Shown: positions 1 through 4,740 of the stretch, piece by piece
How positions within the stretch are numbered: the stretch's first letter is position 1
Layout: each line of letters starts with the position of its first letter
Source of the DNA: DASYAN01 sp036501345
GTDB taxonomy: Bacteria; Chloroflexota; Ktedonobacteria; Ktedonobacterales; Ktedonobacteraceae
DNA: 5,195 bases
Reading direction: 5' to 3'
Assembly (NCBI GenBank): GCA_036501345.1
Contig: DASYAN010000463.1
Span: 1 to 5,195 of the forward strand
The notes under the pieces: generated by a model
Databases searched by the model: none
Told to the model about the DNA's origin: nothing
Seen by the model: the letters and a program-made list of their open reading frames with translations, nothing else
Position numbers and translations under genes: made by a program

Positions 1-2
1 TT

Positions 3-67
3 CACTGGCACATTCGTCCCAAGTGTCCCTTTCTTTCCGTCAGTCAACACTGGTACATTCGTCACAA
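3..67. repeat. Pair of 20-bp direct repeats, 45-bp period
   Basis: Bases 3-22 and 48-67 share the pattern CACTGGYACATTCGTCMCAA and match at 18 of 20 positions. They lie 45 bases apart in the same orientation, with 25 unrelated bases between them. Copy 1 continues into AAGTG, so bases 3-25 can fold into a weak stem (CACTGG against CCAAGTG with one bulged A). No coding potential is visible here. Because the window starts at the first copy, this could be the end of a longer array, a protein-binding iteron pair or the terminus of a mobile element. The sequence alone does not decide between these. Confidence 0.55.
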
Positions 68-86
68 AATGAGCACTCTCTTGAAT

Positions 87-280
87 GGCAATTCATTGCC
101 CGTCTTGTAGGGACCCGATTATGATGTTTGACTTTTTCATCCAGCAACTTGTAAGCAGGACAACGCTAGCGTCCTTCGCCCGCTTCAGCGGGCCGTATAA
201 TATGGTAGGGACCCGCTTTAGCGTGCCCGTTGTGCTCCACCACACATCGCCGGATTATTTTGTCAAAAACCATTATCGCG
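87..280. repeat. Modular intergenic hairpin-repeat element, copy 1
   Basis: This non-coding element is built from short hairpins followed by a GTAGGG(A/G)CCC core. Unit 1a has the stem GGCAA-TTCA-TTGCC (87-100) and a core at 107-116. Unit 1b has the perfect stem GCCCGC-TTCA-GCGGGC (178-193) and a core at 205-214, followed by an imperfect CGCT-TT-AGCG stem. Bases 107-147 recur at 1054-1094 with 39 of 41 identical. Bases 255-280 recur at 1177-1202 with 22 of 26 identical. The open frame running through it from 85 to 465 is accidental, because it follows repeat sequence and lacks a ribosome site. The organisation resembles the dispersed GC-rich hairpin repeats common between genes in Ktedonobacteria and cyanobacteria; that comparison is from general knowledge. 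Confidence 0.75.
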
Positions 281-362
281 TTCGTTGGCTGTGGGTCGCC
301 TTCATGCAAAAATATGAACCTCACCCGGGAGAGAATATCAATGTGCTTTCCCCTCTCGTTAG

Positions 363-371
363 TGCTATACT
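363..371 (+). promoter_or_regulatory. Candidate extended -10 promoter for the zinc-finger gene
   Basis: TGCTATACT fits the extended -10 pattern TGnTATAAT with one mismatch. It would start transcription near 378, giving a leader of about 88 bases before the ATG at 466. No convincing -35 hexamer lies 16-18 bases upstream, which is tolerable for an extended -10 promoter. A perfect TATAAT also occurs at 196-201 inside the repeat element, but it has no -35 and sits against a GC hairpin. Confidence 0.35.
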
Positions 372-448
372 ACCCATATTCATACTTCCAGGCGTCCTCC
401 TAGACAAAAGCACTCTAGTGGACAGCTGCAAGCAAACGAGAATTAAAA

Positions 449-459
449 GGGAAAGAGAG
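449..459 (+). promoter_or_regulatory. Purine-rich ribosome binding site setting the 466 start
   Basis: The run GGGAAAGAGAG ends 6 bases before the ATG at 466. It is the only Shine-Dalgarno-like stretch near an in-frame start of this reading frame. It separates the cysteine-rich protein from the upstream repeat-derived part of the frame. Confidence 0.6.
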
Positions 460-465
460 ATAATA

Positions 466-960
466 ATGAACGATACTGCTGAATATAATAATCTTCACCA
501 CAAAGTAAATGCGGCACGCCGTTGCCATGAATGCAGCGAAGAGGCTTTCGGATGTTGTCCCGATTGTCATATGGGCTTCTGTCAAGAACACTTTCCAAAA
601 CAACAACACTCTCCATGTGTCGAAAAACAAATGAAACTAGCTCATACTCAAGCGTGCTATGTCTGTGGCACTCAGGTCTATCCCGACCAGTGGTCCTTCT
701 CGAAGACGTCACATTATATTGATCAGGCCAAGTGCCAGGGATGCGGTTGCTATATCTGTGATGACTTGCATACCAGGCGTAAGGCAGAGGAAGTTGTTAT
801 CGTACGTGAAGGCATGCGAGGACATCGTTACCAGTATATTATTCGCTATTGTGACCTCTGCCGACCGTTATCGGCTGTTGGAGGCATCAAAGGCCTTATA
901 CGCAGCTTGGTAATTATTGGCACAATAGCCGCATCCGCTTTCTTTTACCTACACCCTTAA
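466..960 (+). CDS. Cys-rich AN1-like zinc-finger protein with C-terminal membrane anchor
   Basis: The product is 164 residues and of unknown function. Near the N-terminus, C20-x2-C23, C31-x2-C34, C39-x2-H42 and H48-x2-C51 follow the order and nearly the spacing of the AN1 zinc finger (C-x2-C, C-x1-2-C, x4, C-x2-H, x5, H-x-C). The first gap is shorter than usual and the last has one extra residue. A second set, C64-x2-C67, C90-x2-C93, C95-x2-C98 and C129-x2-C132, could bind one or two more zinc ions. Residues about 147-162 (SLVIIGTIAASAFFYL) form one membrane helix preceded by K142 and R146, which predicts a tail-anchored protein with its fingers in the cytoplasm. The frame stays open upstream to 85, but that part is repeat DNA, so the ATG at 466 with its purine-rich ribosome site is chosen. 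The gene stands alone between two copies of the same repeat element. A B-box-like finger is the main alternative; no enzymatic motif is seen. Confidence 0.75.
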   Translation: MNDTAEYNNLHHKVNAARRCHECSEEAFGCCPDCHMGFCQEHFPKQQHSPCVEKQMKLAHTQACYVCGTQVYPDQWSFSKTSHYIDQAKCQGCGCYICDDLHTRRKAEEVVIVREGMRGHRYQYIIRYCDLCRPLSAVGGIKGLIRSLVIIGTIAASAFFYLHP

Positions 961-1031
961 AAGGAAACCATCACAGCTCTCAGGAAAGGAAGAGCAATGA
1001 GAGAAATAGCCATTGAGCATAACTACCCGGG

Positions 1032-1202
1032 GCATCACGATTTATCGCCATCGGTAGGGGCCCGATTATGATGTTTGACTTTTTCATCCGGCAATTCATT
1101 GCCCGAGTGTAGGGGGCCCAATTCACCGTGTGCCCTCTGGGTATTGCGCCCGTGGGGTGGGGTGGGGTTTGCCGTCTTAATTTGTCAACAATCATCATCG
1201 CG
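1032..1202. repeat. Modular intergenic hairpin-repeat element, copy 2
   Basis: This is a second copy of the element at 87-280, in the same orientation. Unit 2a has a CGAT-TT-ATCG stem (1038-1047) and a GTAGGG core at 1054. Unit 2b has the stem GGCAA-TTCA-TTGCC (1090-1103), identical to unit 1a, and a core at 1109. The 41-base block 1054-1094 and the 26-base block 1177-1202 match copy 1. The stretch between these blocks differs in sequence and is shorter (82 bases against 107), so the copies share modules and have diverged or been rearranged between them. The rest of the 961-1261 gap holds no supported gene. Confidence 0.7.
1139..1167 (+). other. Potential G-quadruplex tract
   Basis: Three GGGG runs (1154-1157, 1159-1162, 1164-1167) are separated by single T residues. 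A fourth run, GGG at 1139-1141, lies 12 bases upstream. The short T loops favour a stable quadruplex on the + strand, with the fourth run supplied across a longer loop. It lies about 95 bases upstream of the prenyl synthase ATG, inside repeat copy 2. Whether it affects transcription or translation is unknown. Confidence 0.4.
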
Positions 1203-1261
1203 CCCGCTATACCCCTGAGGAATTGCCACTGTGCTATAGCAGCTCACATCACAAAAAACTT

Positions 1262-2377
1262 ATGATTCTATCATCTTCAATCCAATCTACCCTACAACGC
1301 TACCAGTATCTGATTGACACGGCGCTGCGTCAAGCTATTGACAAGGCCTCCAACGCCTCGTCAACACCTGCACTCGACGCCTACTACGGGCAGATGCGCT
1401 ATCATCTCGGCTGGGTAGATGCTTCACTGGCTCCTATCAACAGTAATACAGGGAAGCTCTTACGCCCAATCCTTCTGCTCCTGGCCTACGAAGCTGCCGG
1501 AGCATGGGGACTCGCCAACACAGACTTAGCCGACACGACTCATATCCAACGCGCTCTGCCTGTTGCCGTAGCAATCGAGCTAATACACAATTTCACCTTG
1601 ATTCACGACGATATCGAGGATGGAGATACCGAACGACGCCACCGTCCCACGTTGTGGAAGCTCTGGGGTGTACCACAAGCCATCAATACTGGCGATGGGA
1701 TGTTTGCATTGTCTCGCCAGACGCTGTGGGATACGCTGGATAATGGGGTAGAGAGTGCACTTGTCGCACGTCTGGGCACTATATTTGATCGCACCGTGCA
1801 GACTATCGCCGAGGGTCAATACCTCGATATCAGTTTTGAAACACGCCAGGATATTTCTGTAGCTATGTATGCCGATATGATCCGCCGCAAAACTGCAGCT
1901 CTGATGAGCGGTGCAGCCAAAATGGGGGCTCTCCTGGGAACTCGCGATCAGGAGACTATTGAACGACTGCGAGCCTTTGGTCAGGCGATCGGTATCGCAT
2001 TCCAGGTGCGCGACGACATTCTAGGGGTCTGGGCCAGTATTTCCGAGCTGGGTAAAACTGCCGCAGGTGATATTTACCGCCGCAAGAAGAGCCTGCCAAT
2101 CCTGCATGCTCTGGAACACGCATCTGAGCAGGATCAGCAGGTGTTGCGTACTCTCTACCAGCGAGAGGCAGCCATCACGCCGGAACAGCTAGGCACTATT
2201 TTGACCATCCTTGAACGCACCCAGACCAGAAGCTACTGCCGCGCATTTCTCAGCGAGCAGTGCCAATTTGCATATGCAGCCCTTGCCAATGTCCCCCATA
2301 ACGCAAATCCGATCGCCAGACGTGCAATTAACGATCTGGAGGTTCTGATTCATTTCGTGGAGGAAGGAGCTAAGTAG
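1262..2377 (+). CDS. Short-chain trans-prenyl diphosphate synthase (FPP/GGPP-synthase family)
   Basis: A 371-residue cytoplasmic enzyme that condenses isopentenyl diphosphate with allylic diphosphates to make linear isoprenoid precursors for carotenoids, quinones, hopanoids or carrier lipids. Seen: GKLLRP at 64-69 (IPP-binding K and R); the first aspartate motif HDDIEDGD with D116, D117 and D120, followed by R125 and R126; K210-T211; FQVRDDILG with D251 and D252; GKT at 264-266; RRKKS at 273-277. In the second motif the usual last Asp is Gly (G255), which I recall from the DDLLGIWG-type subgroup of actinobacterial and Chloroflexota enzymes. The residue five before the first DDxxD is Phe (F111), as in archaeal GGPP synthases, whereas long-chain synthases have Ala. 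A C15-C20 product is therefore inferred. The length is slightly above the family's usual 300-350. The frame also allows a TTG start at 1223 (13 extra residues, GAGG only 2 bases before it). The ATG is preferred because the N-terminus then reads as a normal family start, although it has no clear ribosome site. Confidence 0.9.
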   Translation: MILSSSIQSTLQRYQYLIDTALRQAIDKASNASSTPALDAYYGQMRYHLGWVDASLAPINSNTGKLLRPILLLLAYEAAGAWGLANTDLADTTHIQRALPVAVAIELIHNFTLIHDDIEDGDTERRHRPTLWKLWGVPQAINTGDGMFALSRQTLWDTLDNGVESALVARLGTIFDRTVQTIAEGQYLDISFETRQDISVAMYADMIRRKTAALMSGAAKMGALLGTRDQETIERLRAFGQAIGIAFQVRDDILGVWASISELGKTAAGDIYRRKKSLPILHALEHASEQDQQVLRTLYQREAAITPEQLGTILTILERTQTRSYCRAFLSEQCQFAYAALANVPHNANPIARRAINDLEVLIHFVEEGAK

Positions 2378-2381
2378 AACG

Positions 2382-2396
2382 TAACTCACTGAGTTA
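2382..2396. repeat. 15-bp palindrome after the prenyl synthase stop
   Basis: TAACTCA-C-TGAGTTA is a perfect dyad beginning 5 bases after the stop codon. As RNA it gives a 6-bp AT-rich stem with a 3-base loop and no following T run, so it is not a standard intrinsic terminator. It could be a protein-binding site, a weak 3'-end structure or chance. Confidence 0.35.
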
Positions 2397-2511
2397 GCAG
2401 TTGGCAGGAAGCTTGAAGAGGACTTGAGAACCCACTAATAACCGCTTGGGCTTCTGATGCCACTGCTCACTTGGATAGCTGTCAGGGGTGGAAAACAATC
2501 TACTTAAATCT

Positions 2512-2515
2512 GAGG
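2512..2515 (+). promoter_or_regulatory. Shine-Dalgarno site of aat
   Basis: TGAGGT precedes the ATG at 2520, with GAGG spaced 4 bases from the start codon. This supports the start at 2520. A weak promoter pair (TTGGAT 2471-2476 and AACAAT 2494-2499, 17-base spacer) lies in the 142-base gap upstream. Aat may therefore be transcribed both from the prenyl synthase gene and from its own start. Confidence 0.55.
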
Positions 2516-2519
2516 TTTC

Positions 2520-3113
2520 ATGTTCAGGAAGAAAGACGAACCACTTGATCCAGTCATAGTCATCAGAGCCTATGCACAGGGGATCTTCCCGATGGCCGAT
2601 CAACGCGGAAAAATTCGCTGGTACGCTCCAGATCCCCGTGCTATTTTGGAACACGATAATCTCTATGTCTCGCGCTCATTACGTGCGACTATACGCAAAG
2701 GCACATATGAGATACGCATGGATAGCGCCTTCGAAAAGGTCATGCGTTACTGTGGTGAGCGAGAAGAGACATGGATCAACGAGGAATTTCTCAAGACGTA
2801 TACCTATCTACATACCATTGGGCTAGCCCACAGTGTCGAAGCCTGGTGCGATAATATACTCGTTGGGGGACTTTATGGCATAGCACTGGGTGGAGCATTT
2901 ATGGGAGAGAGCATGTTTTCGTACGCCACTGATGCCTCAAAAGTCTGCTTAGTCGCTCTGGTCGAGCATTTGCAAAGCCGTGGCTATGTCCTGCATGATA
3001 CTCAATTTCTCACGCCACACCTGGCAACCCTTGGCGTAACCGAGATTGCACGCCAAGAATATGAGAGGCGTTTGCAAAAGGCTCTGCCCCTACCATGCAC
3101 ATGGAACAGCTAG
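2520..3113 (+). CDS. aat: Leucyl/phenylalanyl-tRNA--protein transferase
   Basis: This cytoplasmic enzyme moves Leu or Phe from aminoacyl-tRNA to the N-terminus of proteins beginning with Lys or Arg, creating N-degrons that ClpS delivers to ClpAP. The 197-residue product carries the family signature along its whole length: Y18-x-QGIFPM near the N-terminus, WYAPDPR (34-40), TWINEEF (84-90), GLAHSVEAW (101-109), LVGGLYGIALGGAFMGESMF (114-133) and HDTQF (159-163). E130, D160 and Q162 correspond to E. coli E156, D186 and Q188, which are implicated in substrate binding and catalysis. It is shorter than the E. coli enzyme (234 residues), mainly at the N-terminus, as in other compact Aat proteins. 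The start is fixed by a GAGG site 4 bases upstream. The stop lies only 14 bases from the end of the convergent ctaG gene. No clpS or clpA is in the window. Confidence 0.96.
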   Translation: MFRKKDEPLDPVIVIRAYAQGIFPMADQRGKIRWYAPDPRAILEHDNLYVSRSLRATIRKGTYEIRMDSAFEKVMRYCGEREETWINEEFLKTYTYLHTIGLAHSVEAWCDNILVGGLYGIALGGAFMGESMFSYATDASKVCLVALVEHLQSRGYVLHDTQFLTPHLATLGVTEIARQEYERRLQKALPLPCTWNS

Positions 3114-3127
3114 CACAGCCTTACTAT

Positions 3128-4018
3128 TTATATGCCTCGCTTTACCTCAACCTCATTCACCATAGCCATACCTTGCTCCTCTTCCTCATACTCATCCTCT
3201 GCCTCCATCTCCTGCTGCCTCCTTTGATCAGCCAGTCTAGTTTTGGCTTCAATCTGGGCGAGCCAGCGGAAGAAAAGAGGGGACATCACAGCTAGATCTA
3301 TCAATCCTGGTACCAACAGAAATGCACCACCAACAGCTTGATCCGCAAAGCGAGATAGGCCTAACTGTGGAGGCAGAGCATAATGCGGATAGAAGGGCAC
3401 ACCACTAAAGACTAATACCAGTGCAAAAATATCAACAGGTTGACCATCAAAGAACGCGTAGAATATCTGGATGGGATAGCTTATTTTGCGCAATTCAGTT
3501 AATGAGCCAATCAATGGCCACCAGTTGAGCAACGAAGCGCAAAAGACACCCAGTACCATTGTCTGATAAAGTGATGCATCTGCCAGGGAAGCATTATACA
3601 ATTTAGGGGCATGCCAGAGTAAAAATGTTCCATTAAATATGAGCGATGCTACCAGGGGAAATGTTAAAAAGCGCATGATATCACGGACTACGGGCACCTC
3701 TACCAAAGGGCGTAGGAGTATAGCTGGGCAGCCATACAGAACCAGCGGAGCACAGATAGAGGCTAAAATCACAATCTGAGCAAAATGCACAGAAAGCAGC
3801 TGTGTACGCGCAATCGTATTGATCGGCGAGAGCACAAAGAGTGCAACAATCACGATACCACCGAAGAAAGCCGCGATACGATGCGCACTAATAGGCTGCT
3901 CTTCAAGGCGTCGTCGTCGAGCTTGCCATAGTCCCCAAAGATAGAGTAGACATAATAGCAAGAGAAAAATGACCACACCTGGATTCCAGGACCAGGTAAG
4001 CGATAAACCGTCTAGCAT
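3128..4018 (-). CDS. ctaG: CtaG-type cytochrome c oxidase assembly membrane protein
   Basis: A 296-residue polytopic membrane protein of the Caa3_CtaG family, needed in Bacillus for forming an active caa3 oxidase (unrelated in fold to Cox11, which shares the name). Seven hydrophobic segments can be drawn, at about residues 14-31, 48-65, 75-96, 117-135, 151-170, 184-206 and 228-249, which matches the family. Family landmarks are WSWNPG (10-15) before helix 1, SVHFAQ (76-81), FLLWHAP (132-138), NWWPLIG (165-171) and FADQAVGG (224-231). The last 35 or so residues are a cytoplasmic, Glu-rich tail. Conserved family histidines after SVHFAQ and in helix 5 appear replaced (I82; the LYQTMV stretch), so any metal-binding role is uncertain. 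The ATG at 4018 is chosen for its GGGAG site 7 bases upstream and because the family fold begins there. The frame stays open to a TTG at 4186. No oxidase subunit genes are adjacent. Confidence 0.82.
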   Translation of the reverse strand: MLDGLSLTWSWNPGVVIFLLLLCLLYLWGLWQARRRRLEEQPISAHRIAAFFGGIVIVALFVLSPINTIARTQLLSVHFAQIVILASICAPLVLYGCPAILLRPLVEVPVVRDIMRFLTFPLVASLIFNGTFLLWHAPKLYNASLADASLYQTMVLGVFCASLLNWWPLIGSLTELRKISYPIQIFYAFFDGQPVDIFALVLVFSGVPFYPHYALPPQLGLSRFADQAVGGAFLLVPGLIDLAVMSPLFFRWLAQIEAKTRLADQRRQQEMEAEDEYEEEEQGMAMVNEVEVKRGI

Positions 4019-4186
4019 AGAAAGACTCCCAAAGCTTCTTAAAAAAGAGGATTTCCCTTCAACCTTTATATCACCCAAGTCAAATCCCCATATGACGAAC
4101 CACATCAGTAAAGGTAGACAAGCAAGGACTTTTGTGCTATCATAAGCAAGAGAAACTTTTCCCCTAGACACTCCCCACTTGGACAA
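4019..4186 (-). other. In-frame upstream extension of ctaG with a hydrophobic stretch
   Basis: The ctaG frame remains open for 56 codons upstream of the chosen start, to a TTG at 4186, with another ATG at 4105. Neither has a Shine-Dalgarno sequence. Residues 20-36 of the long form (VLACLPLLMWFVIWGF region) are hydrophobic enough for an eighth membrane helix, so a longer protein cannot be excluded. The ribosome site at 4026-4030 argues that this stretch is leader rather than coding. Confidence 0.3.
4026..4030 (-). promoter_or_regulatory. Shine-Dalgarno site deciding the ctaG start
   Basis: On the - strand GGGAG is followed after 7 bases by the ATG at 4018-4016. It is the only well-spaced site among the possible starts of this frame, and it places the start just before the conserved WSWNPG segment. 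Confidence 0.6.
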
Positions 4187-4212
4187 GTAGCCAAGGTTCC
4201 AAATTCTCAGGG

Positions 4213-4239
4213 AATATAGATGTTTTTTAGTTTTAACAA
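4213..4239 (-). promoter_or_regulatory. Candidate promoter for ctaG
   Basis: Read on the - strand, TTGTTA (4239-4234) and TATATT (4218-4213) form a -35/-10 pair with a 15-base spacer, slightly short of the optimum. Transcription would start near 4206 and leave a leader of about 190 bases before the ATG at 4018. This is a pattern match only. Confidence 0.35.
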
Positions 4240-4340
4240 TTTAGAAGAATCTATAGAGCGATGAAAGGAAAAGAGTCTCTCGCATAGCAAGAGCACAGAC
4301 AAATGTTCGTAGTACAGAAATCTTTAGGGAGAGAAAAACG

Positions 4341-4376
4341 TTGTCTATTGTGTGAGGTGTTCACACCTATATGTAT
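4341..4376 (+). promoter_or_regulatory. Dyad operator in a promoter-like region before the 66-aa gene
   Basis: Two overlapping dyads sit here: GTGTGA-GGTGT-TCACAC (4350-4366) and AGGTGT-TC-ACACCT (4355-4368). They lie between a -35-like TTGTCT (4341-4346) and a -10-like TATATG (4368-4373). That spacer is 21 bases, too long for a standard promoter but similar to the stretched spacers with internal dyads used by MerR-family activators. The outer TGTGA/TCACA arms resemble a CRP/FNR half-site pair with a spacer one base short. The bound regulator is unknown. The distance to the ATG at 4455 is about 80 bases. Confidence 0.4.
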
Positions 4377-4454
4377 CAGATCACTTACAGCACTCGTAAA
4401 CGCTCAGGACTGTAGCCTTTCAGGTTCTATTGATTCAGAGGGGGCATTAATATT

Positions 4455-4655
4455 ATGACAGAACGCTCATATGCAACCGAAGATGCGGAAATCCAGCAAC
4501 TCCTCTCAAGAGGATTTAGCGAAATTGAAGCAAAAAAGCTTATGCACATGAAAGATCATGTTACTGAGCAGATTGAATATCGCGAGATGCTAGCAGAAAG
4601 TCGGCGACTCGGTTTCATCCGCTGGCTCATTGAGCATGACCGCATCAGTAGCTGA
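4455..4655 (+). CDS. Small helical protein of unknown function, 66 aa
   Basis: The gene is supported by a GAGGGGG ribosome site 10 bases upstream, an operator-like dyad further upstream and a strong terminator 27 bases after the stop. The product has no signal peptide, membrane segment or cysteine and is predicted to be almost entirely helical. Residues 13-30 (IQQLLSRGFSEIEAKKLM) match the pattern of a UBA-like first loop and helix (hydrophobic-x2-L, GFS, then A-x2-L), which could be a real fold or chance in so short a protein. The C-terminal part (residues 48-63) is rich in Arg and aromatic residues (RRLGFIRWLIEHDR) and forms an amphipathic helix. A regulatory or adaptor role would be a guess. 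It is transcribed toward rnpB and shares its terminator. Confidence 0.7.
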   Translation: MTERSYATEDAEIQQLLSRGFSEIEAKKLMHMKDHVTEQIEYREMLAESRRLGFIRWLIEHDRISS

Positions 4656-4681
4656 TGGACTAATAAGCCAAAACAACACGT

Positions 4682-4718
4682 AAAAAAGACAGGAAAAGTA
4701 CGCTATCCTGTCTTTTTT
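4682..4718. terminator. Bidirectional intrinsic terminator between the 66-aa gene and rnpB
   Basis: The arm AAAAAAGACAGGA (4682-4694) pairs perfectly with TCCTGTCTTTTTT (4706-4718) around an 11-base loop. The 7-bp GACAGGA core is followed by a T run on both strands: seven T at 4713-4719 on the + strand and six on the - strand. It ends the 66-aa gene on one side and the RNase P RNA transcript on the other. Confidence 0.9.
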
Positions 4719-4740
4719 TGCTTTTTGGCTCGGTTCGTGG

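Noticed and set aside
196..201. Perfect TATAAT as a promoter
   Set aside because: No -35 hexamer lies at 16-18 bases, there is no TG extension, and a GC-rich hairpin fills the spacer. It is more likely linker sequence of repeat unit 1b.
1..280. CRISPR-like array
   Set aside because: Only two 20-base copies at a 45-base period are present, the second repeat family is irregularly spaced, and there are no cas genes.
341..403. 20-codon frame with a GGGAGAG site before the ATG at 341
   Set aside because: It would lie across the candidate -10 promoter of the downstream gene and encodes no recognisable pattern; there is no attenuation-type codon run.
85..465. N-terminal extension of the zinc-finger protein frame, with an ATG at 85
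   Set aside because: It is read through repeat hairpins that recur at 1032-1202 as non-coding DNA, has no ribosome site, and shows no domain character. The ATG at 466 has a purine-rich site.
2382..2396. Intrinsic terminator after the prenyl synthase gene
   Set aside because: The stem is only 6 bp, AT-rich and not followed by a T run, so it is kept only as a palindrome.
3095..3295. + strand frame encoding a Leu/Ile/His-rich hydrophobic peptide
   Set aside because: It is the antisense shadow of the Glu-rich tail of the ctaG product (CTC and TTC repeats from GAG and GAA codons). It overlaps the end of aat and lacks a ribosome site.
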